Assembly: GCA_029219585.1 (NCBI GenBank)
Contig: JAQXTR010000036.1
Coordinates: 1-52,347 of the forward strand
DNA: 52,347 nt
Direction: 5' to 3'
Origin: Clostridiales bacterium
GTDB taxonomy: Bacteria > Bacillota > Clostridia > UBA1381
This document shows positions 1 through 7,500 of this stretch, one piece after another. Position 1 is the first letter of the stretch, and the number at the start of each line of letters is the position of its first letter. A program made the translations under genes and the position numbers. A model generated the notes under the pieces. The model did not search any database. It saw only the letters and a list, made by a program, of their open reading frames with translations, and was not told the DNA's origin.

Positions 1-5
1 CTCAC

Positions 6-39
6 ACCACCGTACATGCCGTTCGGCATACGGCGGTTC
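6..39 (-). other. Group II intron domain V hairpin
   Basis: Read on the minus strand this stretch folds into a 34-nt hairpin: a 9-bp outer stem (ACCGCCGTA with TACGGTGGT, one G-U pair), a small bulge, then GCC-GAAC-GGC. Shape, size and GNRA-like tip match domain V, the catalytic hairpin of group II introns. It directly follows the maturase fragment, whose TGA stop (40-38) overlaps its first bases. Domain VI and the 3' splice site would lie beyond the window edge, so the exact 3' end cannot be seen. Confidence 0.7.
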
Positions 40-625
40 AATTCAAACCTAAATTATGTCTCCGACTATTGTAATAGTCTATACAACTGACTAAGCCTTT
101 CTTGGTCAGTTTTTCTTTTGATATAGCTCTGACTACACATGTTTTAGTCACTACCCATTGATACCTGTTTCCACAGTATGCGGTCAATCGGGCTAAATCC
201 TTGTTTACACCAAGTTTCTTTAACCCCCATTCCCGCTTACTCGGTACTTTCCACTGTTTCCAAATTATCACTCTTATCATTGTTCTCAGATGTGCATCTA
301 TCTTTGTTAGATGTTTCTTCATTCTTCCAATAATGAAATAATTTATCCATCCTCGTATCACTTGATTGAGCTTTGTAATTCTGTAATCGAGGTCTACACT
401 CCAATTCCTCTTACATAATGCTTTTAGTTTCCTCTTGAATTTCACTATTGAGTCTTTGTGCGGTATTGCTTCCCACTTCGTTTTCATTTTACAGAAACCG
501 AAACCCAGATATTTCAGCCTGCTCGGTCTGCATATGTGAGTTTTACTCGCATTTACCTTTAAACCAAGCTTCTTTTCTATCCACTCTGTTACCGTATACA
601 TTACTCTTGTTGCACTCGCCCTACA
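38..625 (-). pseudogene. Group II intron reverse transcriptase/maturase, C-terminal fragment
   Basis: This is the last part of an intron-encoded protein. It starts near the end of the reverse transcriptase domain (VTEWIEKKLGLKVN...KT, then KYLGFGF) and continues through the maturase (X) domain, with features such as WINYF, and ends in a basic tail (YYNSRRHNLGLN). The fingers and palm with the YADD catalytic motif are missing. The open frame continues upstream to 733, but those first residues are only the antisense of a transposase tail, so the protein is a truncated remnant of under 200 family-like residues. It cannot be an active transcriptase. Domain V follows directly, so the 3' end of the intron is preserved here. 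The break lies near 619-626, in the residues corresponding to RASATRVM. Confidence 0.85.
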
Positions 626-859
626 CGTATTCCGCGCGGTACAACTCAATGGAAGGATAAATTCAAACAGCGTACCTGCGCAGAACGTGTGAATCTCCGA
701 ATATTGAATCATTACGGCGTTGAAAAGAATCATAAAACGAAAAAACGTGTTTCATTTTTCACTATGATTGCCGCTTTCAATATTCACCTCGATACACAGA
801 TAAAATATTTAACCCGGCATAACAAACTTCATCTCGAATCACTGTCTAAGTGCAGCTAA
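620..859 (+). pseudogene. DDE-type transposase, C-terminal fragment
   Basis: The plus-strand frame ending at TAA 857-859 reads RIPRGTTQWKDKFKQR, then TCAERVNLRILNHYG, and later IAAFNIHLDTQIKYL. This W-K-x-K-x-R-T-x-E-R-V-N pattern followed by a hydrophobic helix with NIHLD is the usual tail of a DDE transposase of the IS1182/IS4-like kind (family from memory). About 78 codons remain; the catalytic DDE residues would lie upstream and have been replaced by the intron fragment. There is no start codon or ribosome binding site in front. The junction with the intron piece falls within a few bases of 622. Confidence 0.7.
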
Positions 860-879
860 GCTATTAAATGCATCTCAAA

Positions 880-907
880 CCTTCTCCAAAATTGATTTTT
901 GAGAAGG
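880..907 (+). terminator. Hairpin behind the transposase fragment
   Basis: CCTTCTC (880-886) pairs with GAGAAGG (901-907), and the loop-side A and T runs extend the stem with one mismatch. It lies 20 bp after the transposase stop. It may be the element's terminator or part of its terminal inverted repeat. No strong T run follows, so termination is uncertain. Confidence 0.35.
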
Positions 908-1062
908 CTTGTTTTCCATGTAATCTTTTAGCACTTTGAACGATCCTTTCTTTATTTTCCTTGATTCTTATTACCTTGCAACTATTGGCTCACTTTAATA
1001 TGCTGTATATTATAATCAAGTATACTAGTCCAAAATAAATTTTTTTATTTTTTAAAAATATA

Positions 1063-1091
1063 TTGATTTTCTGCTTCAGTTGTGTTATAAT
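1063..1091 (+). promoter_or_regulatory. Sigma-A type promoter upstream of a possible small RNA
   Basis: A -35 box TTGATT (1063-1068) and a -10 box TATAAT (1086-1091) are spaced by exactly 17 bp, with an extended TG at 1083-1084. The start would fall near 1098. A strong terminator at 1175-1201 ends the transcript before the next promoter, at 1275. Confidence 0.6.
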
Positions 1092-1096
1092 AACAA

Positions 1097-1202
1097 AAGA
1101 TGAAAAGATTTTCGGATGTTACTTTAAATTGATAATATAGAAATTACTTTTCACCCTTTTATCCTATACCTGTTAAAAAACACCGCTTGCCGGTGTTTTT
1201 TA
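1097..1202 (+). ncRNA. Candidate small RNA or orphan leader, about 105 nt
   Basis: This interval runs from the predicted start of the 1063-1091 promoter to a strong intrinsic terminator. Inside it, TGAAAAG near 1103 can pair with CTTTTCA near 1147, giving one long-range helix before the terminator stem. A 10-codon frame starting at ATG 1101 has no convincing ribosome binding site. I see no T-box, TPP, S-box or other riboswitch signature. The downstream importer has its own consensus promoter beyond the terminator, so the unit looks independent. Identity unknown. Confidence 0.35.
1175..1201 (+). terminator. Intrinsic terminator
   Basis: AAAAAACACCG, loop CTTGC, CGGTGTTTTTT: an 11-bp stem with its own T run. 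The flanking A run would also let it work on the opposite strand. Confidence 0.8.
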
Positions 1203-1274
1203 CTTGACTTTTTCAGTTTTTTCTTAAATTGTAAAATTTTTTTATAAAAAATTGCGAATAAAGTAAAAATTGTC

Positions 1275-1303
1275 TTGACGCAATAAACAAAGTATGATAC
1301 AAT
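1275..1303 (+). promoter_or_regulatory. Promoter of the ABC importer operon
   Basis: TTGACG (1275-1280), a 17-bp spacer and TACAAT (1298-1303), with TG at 1295-1296 (extended -10). The predicted start is near 1310, leaving a leader of about 68 nt before the lipoprotein gene. Confidence 0.75.
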
Positions 1304-1377
1304 ATTATAAATCAGTATGAGCATTATGTACGAAAAAATATTGCTTGTATCTAAAGAAAAGAAAGAGGTTTTTTATT

Positions 1378-2370
1378 ATGAACATTAAAAAGATTTTGAG
1401 TATGGCAGCAGCAGGTACGATGGCAGTTTCGGCTCTTGCAGGCTGCGGAGGATCAACGACAACAGAAACGGCAAATAAGGGCGACAAGGTTTATAAGATC
1501 GGTCTTTGCCAGCTAGTACAGCATGACGCGCTTGACGCTGCCACAAAGGGCTTTGAGGACAAGCTTACCGAGCTTCTCGGCGAAGGCAACGTCGAATTTG
1601 ATTTGCAGAATGCCGCTGGCGATTCGGCAACCTGTTCAACAATTGTCAATCAATTTGTGTCAGCGGGCAATGATCTGATTTTCGCAAATGCTACGGCATC
1701 ACTCCAGGCTGCGGCTTCGGCAACTGCGGATATTCCTATTGTTGGAACATCAATCACAGATTATGCAACAGCTCTTGATATTACAGACTGGTCAGGCACC
1801 ACCGGAAGAAACATCACAGGTACATCGGACCTTGCTCCTCTTGCCGAGCAGGCAGAAATGTTTAAGGAGCTGTTGCCGGATGCTAAAAATATCGGTCTGA
1901 TTTACTGCTCAAGCGAGCCGAACTCAAAATATCAGGTAGATATCGTAGCAGAGGAGCTTGCCGGCAGAGGCTTTACAACAAAGATGTATCCGTTCGCAGA
2001 TTCAAACGACGTTGCGGCTGTAATAACAACAGCATGTGATGAGAGCGACGCTCTTTACATCCCGACAGACAACACAGCAGCTGCTAATACAGAGATTATA
2101 GCCAATATTGCAAATCCGGCAGGAAAGCCGATTATTGCAGGCGAAGAAGGCATATGCCAGGGCTGCGGTATAGCAACACTTTCAATTTCATACTACAGCA
2201 TCGGTCAGATTGCAGGAGAAATGGCGTATGACATTCTCGTAAACGGTGCTGATCCGTCAACAATGGAAATCAAGTATGCACAGGACCTTACAAAGAAATA
2301 TTCAGCAGACAGAGCTGCTGCTCTCGGAATCACAATTCCTGAAGGCTATGAGCCCTTGGATGCAGAATAA
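1378..2370 (+). CDS. ABC importer substrate-binding lipoprotein (COG2984/TrpX type)
   Basis: An extracytoplasmic solute receptor of about 330 residues. The N-terminus has a lysine-rich start, a short hydrophobic segment and a lipobox (LAGC, Cys23), so the mature protein should be lipid-anchored on the outer face of the membrane. The body (KIGLCQLVQHDALDAATKGF near residue 40, later an IVGTS strand) has the two-lobe fold of the ABC_sub_bind family. Relatives include the streptococcal tryptophan receptor TrpX, but the ligand here cannot be read from sequence. I chose ATG 1378, which has AAAGAGG upstream, over a TTG at 1345 that would put eleven basic and aromatic residues before the signal peptide. 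Permease and ATPase genes follow. Confidence 0.88.
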   Translation: MNIKKILSMAAAGTMAVSALAGCGGSTTTETANKGDKVYKIGLCQLVQHDALDAATKGFEDKLTELLGEGNVEFDLQNAAGDSATCSTIVNQFVSAGNDLIFANATASLQAAASATADIPIVGTSITDYATALDITDWSGTTGRNITGTSDLAPLAEQAEMFKELLPDAKNIGLIYCSSEPNSKYQVDIVAEELAGRGFTTKMYPFADSNDVAAVITTACDESDALYIPTDNTAAANTEIIANIANPAGKPIIAGEEGICQGCGIATLSISYYSIGQIAGEMAYDILVNGADPSTMEIKYAQDLTKKYSADRAAALGITIPEGYEPLDAE

Positions 2371-2403
2371 GCTTTAATATTAATAAGTAATTAATAAACA
2401 ATC

Positions 2404-2466
2404 GCGGGAGAGCATAGGCGCGCTCCCCTACACGATAATGTATGGGGGCGTGCTGCGGATTCCCGC
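2404..2466 (+). repeat. Palindromic intercistronic element
   Basis: GCGGGA (2404-2409) pairs with TCCCGC (2461-2466), and inside it GCGCGCTCCCCTACA pairs with TGTATGGGGGCGTGC with few mismatches. It gives a long hairpin between the receptor and permease genes. It could act as an mRNA-stabilising or partly terminating structure that makes receptor more abundant than transporter, or be a small REP-like repeat. No T run follows. Confidence 0.6.
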
Positions 2467-2495
2467 TTTTGGTTCAGTAAGGAAGGAGAAAACAT

Positions 2496-3392
2496 ATGCT
2501 GGGATTCCTTGGCGCAATGCCGGGTGCTGTTGCTCAGGGTATAATCTGGGGTTTAATGGCAATCGGAGTGTATATTACATTCAGGATTCTGGATGTTGCC
2601 GATCTCACGGTTGACGGTACTATGGCAACGGGAGGAGCAACTCTTGTTGTGTGTGTAACATCGGGAATGAACGTAGGACTTGCAATGCTTGCCGCATTTA
2701 TCGCGGGTTGTCTTGCCGGTCTTGTAACGGGTTTATTTAATACAAAATTCGGTATACCCGCAATTCTTGCAGGTATATTGACGCAGCTTATATTATATTC
2801 GGTAAATCTTCATATCATGTCGCAGAAAGCTAACCTGCCGCTGTCGGTAGAGAAATATAATATTATTCTCTCGCTGCGCAATATCCCGCGGGCGATACTT
2901 GTAGGCGGCATATTTGTTGTAGTAATTATCGCGCTGCTCTATTGGTTTTTCGGAACGGAGCTTGGGCATTCGTTAAGAGCTACGGGATGCAATCCGAATA
3001 TGGCAAGAGCAAACGGTATAAATACCGATACAAACAAAATTATCGGTCTTATTCTTTCAAACGGTCTTGTTGCACTGTCCGGCGCAATGCTTTCGCAGTA
3101 TCAGGGCTTCTGTGATATAAATATGGGCAGAGGCGCAATTGTAATCGGACTTGCTGCAGTAATTATCGGAGAGGTTATATTCGGTAAGATATTTAAGAAC
3201 TTTGCGCTGCAGCTCTTTGCGGCGGTATGCGGCGGCATAATCTACTATATAGTAATAACTCTGGTTCTCAGAATGGGACTTAACGCAAACGACCTGAAAA
3301 TGTTCTCGGCTTTGGTTGTTGCGGTATTCCTGGGCATACCGTTCTGGAAGCGTAAGATAGCCGAAACGCGTTCATCAAAGGAGGCTGTCTGA
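2496..3392 (+). CDS. ABC importer permease, branched-chain permease fold (COG4120)
   Basis: A polytopic membrane protein of 298 residues with roughly eight hydrophobic segments, from IIWGLMAIGVYITF at the N-terminus to FSALVVAVFLGIPF near the C-terminus. The conserved ADLTVDG element near residue 34 and the GHSLRATGCNPNMARANGIN loop near residues 152-171 are typical of the BPD_transp_2 permeases paired with COG2984 receptors; the loop is the likely contact for the ATPase. ATG 2496 has a good site (GGAAGGAG). Its TGA overlaps the ATG of the ATPase gene by one base, so the two are translationally coupled. Confidence 0.88.
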   Translation: MLGFLGAMPGAVAQGIIWGLMAIGVYITFRILDVADLTVDGTMATGGATLVVCVTSGMNVGLAMLAAFIAGCLAGLVTGLFNTKFGIPAILAGILTQLILYSVNLHIMSQKANLPLSVEKYNIILSLRNIPRAILVGGIFVVVIIALLYWFFGTELGHSLRATGCNPNMARANGINTDTNKIIGLILSNGLVALSGAMLSQYQGFCDINMGRGAIVIGLAAVIIGEVIFGKIFKNFALQLFAAVCGGIIYYIVITLVLRMGLNANDLKMFSALVVAVFLGIPFWKRKIAETRSSKEAV

Positions 3393-4186
3393 TGCTTAAG
3401 GTAAACGGAATTTATAAAACCTTTAACAAGGGAACAATAAACGAAAAAAAGGCGCTTAACGGCATTGATTTACAGCTTAACGAAGGCGATTTTGTAACAA
3501 TTATAGGCGGTAACGGAGCAGGTAAATCAACGCTTCTTAACAGCATATGCGGCGTGTTCCCCGTTGACCGCGGAAGTATTACAATTGACGGCAACGACAT
3601 AACAAAGCTTCCCGAGCATAAGCGCGCAAAATATCTCGGACGCGTATTCCAGGATCCGATGATGGGAACGGCTGCTGGTATGCAGATTGCGGAGAATATG
3701 TCGCTTGCATATCGCAGGGGCATGAGACGCGGAATAAAATGGGCCATACCTCATAAGGAGCTTGAAATGTATAAGGAACAGCTTAGCCAGCTGGGACTTG
3801 GGCTTGAGAGCAGGCTCACGTCAAAGGTCGGATTGCTTTCAGGCGGACAGCGTCAGGCTCTTACTCTGCTTATGGCGGTTATGAAAAAGCCCAGACTTCT
3901 TCTGCTTGATGAGCATACAGCGGCACTTGATCCTAAGACTGCCGCCACCGTTCTTGAACTTTCGGATAAGTTTATTTCCGAGGGCAATCTCACGGCAATG
4001 ATGATTACTCATAACATGAATGATGCCATTGCCCACGGCAACAAGCTAATTATGATGCATGAAGGACGCATTATATACAGTGTGGAAGGTGAAGAAAAGA
4101 AAAAGCTTACGGTTGATGATCTGCTGAAAAAGTTTTCGGAGATCAGCGGTAAGGAATTCGCAAATGACCGCGCGCTTCTTAACTGA
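3392..4186 (+). CDS. ABC importer ATPase (COG1101 type)
   Basis: A complete nucleotide-binding subunit of 264 residues. Visible motifs are Walker A GGNGAGKST (39-47), Q-loop FQDP (86-89), signature LSGGQ (149-153), Walker B LLLLDEH (169-175) with the catalytic Glu, D-loop ALDP and the switch His in MITHN. The DEHTAALD reading in place of DEPT is, from memory, usual for this subfamily. It energises the permease encoded just upstream, with which it overlaps by one base; AAAGGAGG lies ahead of the start. A terminator follows 17 bp after the stop. Confidence 0.9.
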   Translation: MLKVNGIYKTFNKGTINEKKALNGIDLQLNEGDFVTIIGGNGAGKSTLLNSICGVFPVDRGSITIDGNDITKLPEHKRAKYLGRVFQDPMMGTAAGMQIAENMSLAYRRGMRRGIKWAIPHKELEMYKEQLSQLGLGLESRLTSKVGLLSGGQRQALTLLMAVMKKPRLLLLDEHTAALDPKTAATVLELSDKFISEGNLTAMMITHNMNDAIAHGNKLIMMHEGRIIYSVEGEEKKKLTVDDLLKKFSEISGKEFANDRALLN

Positions 4187-4203
4187 ATAAACGCACTTTA
4201 CAG

Positions 4204-4229
4204 CTGCTTCGTTTCACGGAGCAGTTTTT
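4204..4229 (+). terminator. Intrinsic terminator of the ABC importer operon
   Basis: CTGCTTCG (4204-4211) pairs with CGGAGCAG (4217-4224), followed by TTTTT. The double-hairpin repeat begins four bases later. Confidence 0.75.
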
Positions 4230-4232
4230 GCT

Positions 4233-4353
4233 TATATGCTTTTGACTAAGTTTTCTATAGTCAATGCAATGAAAAAAACTTAGTCAAAAGAGGTCTTAAG
4301 CGCTTGCATTAAGTACGATTAAAATATAGGGTACTTCATGCAAGATATATAGT
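4233..4353 (+). repeat. Double-hairpin intergenic repeat, copy 1
   Basis: Two perfect or near-perfect inverted repeats in tandem. Hairpin one has arms CTTTTGACTAAGTTTT and its complement ending AACTTAGTCAAAAG (4239-4290). Hairpin two has arms CTTGCATTAAGTAC and GTACTTCATGCAAG (4303-4344). The whole 120-bp unit recurs on the minus strand at 33229-33348 with about eight base differences. The ends are TATAT and ATATA. There is no coding capacity, so it behaves like a MITE or RUP-type mobile repeat. Confidence 0.85.
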
Positions 4354-4405
4354 ATAACCTTGTTTTTTTGTTAATAATAGATACAGATGTGCATGAAGGG
4401 AGCTA

Positions 4406-5458
4406 GTGATTATAAAGATGAAATACGCATTGGCATTGGCGGGCGGAGGAACACGAGGCGCGTTTCAGGCAGGAGTATGGCAGGCACTTGGAGAGATGGG
4501 GATTGAAATTTCCGCAGTCGCCGGAACTTCAATAGGCGCGGTAAACGGAGCGATGTTCGCAATGGGTATAGATCCGGCAGAGCTGTGGCTCAAAACGGAT
4601 ATAAGTGATATTGTTAAAATCGGTGAAAACAACGGCAATTTATTTTCTATAAAATCGCTGAGGGCTGTAATGAGAGAGGAGCTTAAGGGCGGTCTTGACA
4701 CAGCGCCGTTCAAAAAACTGCTGTCATCGTTAATTGACGAAGAAAAGCTGCGCGGCTGCCCTATGGATTACGGGCTGTGCACATATTGCGTAACCGACAA
4801 AAAAAGCGTGGAGCTGTTCAAGGAGGACATACCAAGAGGTTATCTTGTCGATTACATTCTTGCAAGCGCATGCTTTCCCATGTTTAAGAATATAGTAATA
4901 AATGATAAAGAGTATGCCGATGGGGGTATTCAGAATAATCTGCCGTCCGGAATGCTCATAAACCGCGGTTATGACACAATAATCTCAGTATCCGTGAACG
5001 GAATAGGCTTTGTTCGTGATGTAGACAGGTGCGGCATAAATATAATAAAGATAGACTCCCCCGCTCCCGAGGTCGGATTAATGGATTTTGACCATGAAGC
5101 GATTGAACGCAGTATGAAAAGCGGGTACTTTGAAACCATGCGGACGTTTGGGAAATGCAGGGGCGAGAGTTATTTTATCGATAATTACTCATACGGTGAG
5201 TTTGTTTCGCAATACGGCTCCGAAATCGTAAAAGGTCTGGAGCTTGCGGCCGGGCTGTCAGGCGTTGACAGATACCGTATGTACACCGTACAGGAGCTTA
5301 CAGAGTCAGTTATGGTGAGCTATACGAAAAATCTAAGGCTTAAGCATATGACGGAAATAATCAGAAATTCGGAGCATGGTTTTATACGAGAGAAGCTGGA
5401 TGTCCTCGGAAATCTGTTCCATGCGGCAAATACCATAATATATCTGACAAAAAAGTAA
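4406..5458 (+). CDS. Patatin-like phospholipase
   Basis: A 350-residue cytoplasmic or membrane-peripheral lipid acyl hydrolase. The N-terminal patatin domain shows the oxyanion loop GGGTRG (13-18), the nucleophile elbow GTSIG with Ser42, and the catalytic Asp172 in YADGG. The C-terminal 150 residues are alpha-helical in character and not assigned. There is no signal peptide. Start choice: GTG 4406 has GAAGGGA five bases upstream; ATG 4418 would be about 16 bases from it, too far. The gene stands alone, with the ABC importer terminator and the repeat before it and a new promoter after it. The physiological lipid substrate cannot be told. Confidence 0.85.
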   Translation: MIIKMKYALALAGGGTRGAFQAGVWQALGEMGIEISAVAGTSIGAVNGAMFAMGIDPAELWLKTDISDIVKIGENNGNLFSIKSLRAVMREELKGGLDTAPFKKLLSSLIDEEKLRGCPMDYGLCTYCVTDKKSVELFKEDIPRGYLVDYILASACFPMFKNIVINDKEYADGGIQNNLPSGMLINRGYDTIISVSVNGIGFVRDVDRCGINIIKIDSPAPEVGLMDFDHEAIERSMKSGYFETMRTFGKCRGESYFIDNYSYGEFVSQYGSEIVKGLELAAGLSGVDRYRMYTVQELTESVMVSYTKNLRLKHMTEIIRNSEHGFIREKLDVLGNLFHAANTIIYLTKK

Positions 5459-5478
5459 ACAAAAATAGCAAAATACAC

Positions 5479-5507
5479 TTGTAATTTGTCAGAAAAAATT
5501 ATATAAT
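5479..5507 (+). promoter_or_regulatory. Promoter of the ylm/division operon
   Basis: TTGTAA (5479-5484), a 17-bp spacer and TATAAT (5502-5507). The start is expected near 5514, 37 bases before the first gene. Confidence 0.7.
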
Positions 5508-5550
5508 AGATAATATTTAAAATAATAATTAAGCCAAGAAGGACTATAGG

Positions 5551-6738
5551 ATGAAGAAGTTTTTCATAGTGGTAATTCTGCTCGGTGTTCTGCTGATTGC
5601 GGGCTATGGTATTTCCTATTTTGTATCACCGGTAAAATCGGTCGTTCTTGAGGAATACGGGCATGAGATAGGGATTACGTCTGAGAACGCATATATTGTT
5701 CGTGACGAAACCGTTTATTATTCAGGTGCGGCAGGAACGGTATATAATTCTGTTGCAGAGGGAGACAGGGTTTCTCGGGATATGCTTATCAGCACAGTAT
5801 ATAACGGAAGCGTGGATTCAGCCGCACTGCGCGGACTGAGCATGATGGACGATGAAATAAGGCGTTTGAGTTCAGACACTATCGGACTTACCGCTGCAGA
5901 CGGTGCGACAGCAGAAAACGAAATTTCAAAAAGAATGGAAAGCATTCCCAAGCTTGCATCATCAAACGACATAGAAAAAGTGCACGAATATAAAAATGAT
6001 ATAAACAGTCTGCGCAGCGGTGACGAATTACCGGAGGATTCCGAGCTTGAGGCGCTGCAAAGCCGTCGCGCGGAATATGAAGCGGGGCTGTCGTCTGCCA
6101 AAAAGGATATAATTTCAGACCGTTCAGGAATATTTTCGACATATATCGACGGTCTTGAAACCATACTTACACCCGAAAGCGTTAAGACGTATGATGCGGA
6201 ATATATAAGATCGCTTTCGGCAGGAAGAATGCACAGTGAAACGGGAAGCCTCGTTGCTGTCGGAGACCCTGTATGCAAGGTTATGAATAATCATATCTGG
6301 TATATTCTCGGCATAACCGACAGTGAGCATGCCGCAATTCTGAACAGTGCGGAAAATATAACCGCAAGATTCACAGCGCTTTCGGACGCAAGTGCGAGAG
6401 GAACTGTAGAATATGTTTCCGAGCCTGACGCGAACGGCGAATGTCTGTATCTGATACAGATACCGTCATATATAGACAGTGCTTTTTCATACAGAAATCT
6501 GGATGCCGATATTATTGTTGAGGAATATGACGGCTTTAAGGTGCCGACGGAGGCGATACGCACCGGCGAAATGATAAATGATTATTATGTGTATGCAACT
6601 AAGGGCTCAGACACGTATAAATGTAAGTGTGACGTCCTTTATACCGATACCACAGACGGCTTTTCAATAATACAGTCAAGTGAGGATGCAGAGGTTAAGC
6701 TCACATCAATGGAAAGACTGATTGTAGGAGAGCGCTGA
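5551..6738 (+). CDS. HlyD-like membrane-anchored protein heading the division operon
   Basis: A 395-residue protein with one N-terminal membrane segment (FFIVVILLGVLLIAGYGISYF) and an extracytoplasmic body. The body has a split barrel-sandwich (GTVYNSVAEGDRVS near residue 63 and GSLVAVGDPVCKV near residue 232) around a helical stretch rich in Glu, Lys and Arg (about 85-190) that should form a coiled-coil hairpin. A beta-rich C-terminus follows. This is the layout of HlyD/MFP adaptor proteins, but no transport ATPase or pump lies next to it. Instead it precedes yggS and sepF, so a role in envelope or division is an inference from context. Its stop is followed after 36 bp by the next start. Confidence 0.65.
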   Translation: MKKFFIVVILLGVLLIAGYGISYFVSPVKSVVLEEYGHEIGITSENAYIVRDETVYYSGAAGTVYNSVAEGDRVSRDMLISTVYNGSVDSAALRGLSMMDDEIRRLSSDTIGLTAADGATAENEISKRMESIPKLASSNDIEKVHEYKNDINSLRSGDELPEDSELEALQSRRAEYEAGLSSAKKDIISDRSGIFSTYIDGLETILTPESVKTYDAEYIRSLSAGRMHSETGSLVAVGDPVCKVMNNHIWYILGITDSEHAAILNSAENITARFTALSDASARGTVEYVSEPDANGECLYLIQIPSYIDSAFSYRNLDADIIVEEYDGFKVPTEAIRTGEMINDYYVYATKGSDTYKCKCDVLYTDTTDGFSIIQSSEDAEVKLTSMERLIVGER

Positions 6739-6774
6739 TTATGGAGACAAAAGGAAACAGGAGCGTGACGGCAG

Positions 6775-7467
6775 GTGAATATTAAAGAAAATCTTACAGC
6801 AGTGAAAGAACGTATAACGGCGGCGGCGCTTGCCTGCGGCAGAAAACCGGAGGATATAAAACTGGTCGCAGTCACAAAAACATATCCGCCCGAGGCTATG
6901 AACGAGGCAATCAGGCTGGGTGTTACGGATGTCGGTGAAAATAAGCCGCAGGAGGTGCGTGATAAATTCGAGCATGTGAGCCCGGTAAAATGGCATCTTA
7001 TAGGTCATTTACAGACCAATAAGGTCAAATATATAATAGACCGGTGCAGCATGATACATAGTGTGGATTCGGCAAGGCTCATGGATGAAATTGAAAGGCT
7101 TGCTGTTCTGCATAACAGAGATATTGATATACTTATTCAGGTGAATATTTCCGGAGAAGAGAGCAAGTCCGGAATTGCGCCCACAGAGCTTGACGGTCTG
7201 CTAAGGCATGCTGCAGAGCTTACAAAGGTACATGTTAAAGGTCTTATGACTATTGCGCCGAAGTCGGAACCGAAGGATACGGAGCCGCATTTCAGAAATA
7301 TGAAGAAGCTTTTTGACGAAACAGCGGCAAAGGAATATAAAAACGTGTCAATGGAAGAGCTGTCAATGGGAATGAGCGGCGATTTTGAATCGGCAATAAA
7401 ATGCGGTTCAACCATTGTACGTATAGGAAGCGCTATATTCGGTGCAAGGAATTACGACAGAAAATAA
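6775..7467 (+). CDS. ylmE: Pyridoxal phosphate homeostasis protein YggS/YlmE
   Basis: A 230-residue single-domain alanine-racemase-fold protein that binds PLP and buffers it without known catalysis. The PLP lysine is Lys35 in LVAVTKTYP. Other family marks are DVGENKPQE, WHLIGHLQTNKVKYI, HSVDS, QVNISGEESKSGI, LSMGMSGDFESAI and the terminal VRIGSAIFG. Length is normal. I take GTG 6775 as start, with AGGAG at 6759-6763; an ATG at 6741 is out of frame. The place between the HlyD-like gene and sepF is the usual one in Firmicutes. Confidence 0.93.
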   Translation: MNIKENLTAVKERITAAALACGRKPEDIKLVAVTKTYPPEAMNEAIRLGVTDVGENKPQEVRDKFEHVSPVKWHLIGHLQTNKVKYIIDRCSMIHSVDSARLMDEIERLAVLHNRDIDILIQVNISGEESKSGIAPTELDGLLRHAAELTKVHVKGLMTIAPKSEPKDTEPHFRNMKKLFDETAAKEYKNVSMEELSMGMSGDFESAIKCGSTIVRIGSAIFGARNYDRK

Positions 7468-7500
7468 TAAAAAAACTTTAAGGAGAAAGGAAGTGCGGAT

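Noticed and set aside
626..733. N-terminal 36-44 residues of the 231-codon frame on the minus strand (38-733)
   Set aside because: This part is the antisense of a recognisable transposase tail; the maturase similarity begins only near 625.
1101..1133. A 10-codon leader peptide in the candidate small RNA
   Set aside because: No ribosome binding site, and its composition does not suggest attenuation by any one amino acid. T-box signature elements were sought and not found.
4353..4395. Promoter for the patatin gene (TTGTTT at 4360 with TACAGA at 4382)
   Set aside because: Poor -10, and the start would fall almost on the ribosome binding site. The true promoter is not evident and may lie within the repeat.
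5718..6278. Long antisense frame (186 codons) opposite the HlyD-like gene
   Set aside because: Ser/Leu-rich shadow typical of antisense to this codon use; no start signals.
6741..6785. A 14-codon frame (METKGNRSVTAGEY) between the HlyD-like gene and yggS
   Set aside because: No separate ribosome binding site, no likeness to known peptides, and it overlaps the yggS start region.
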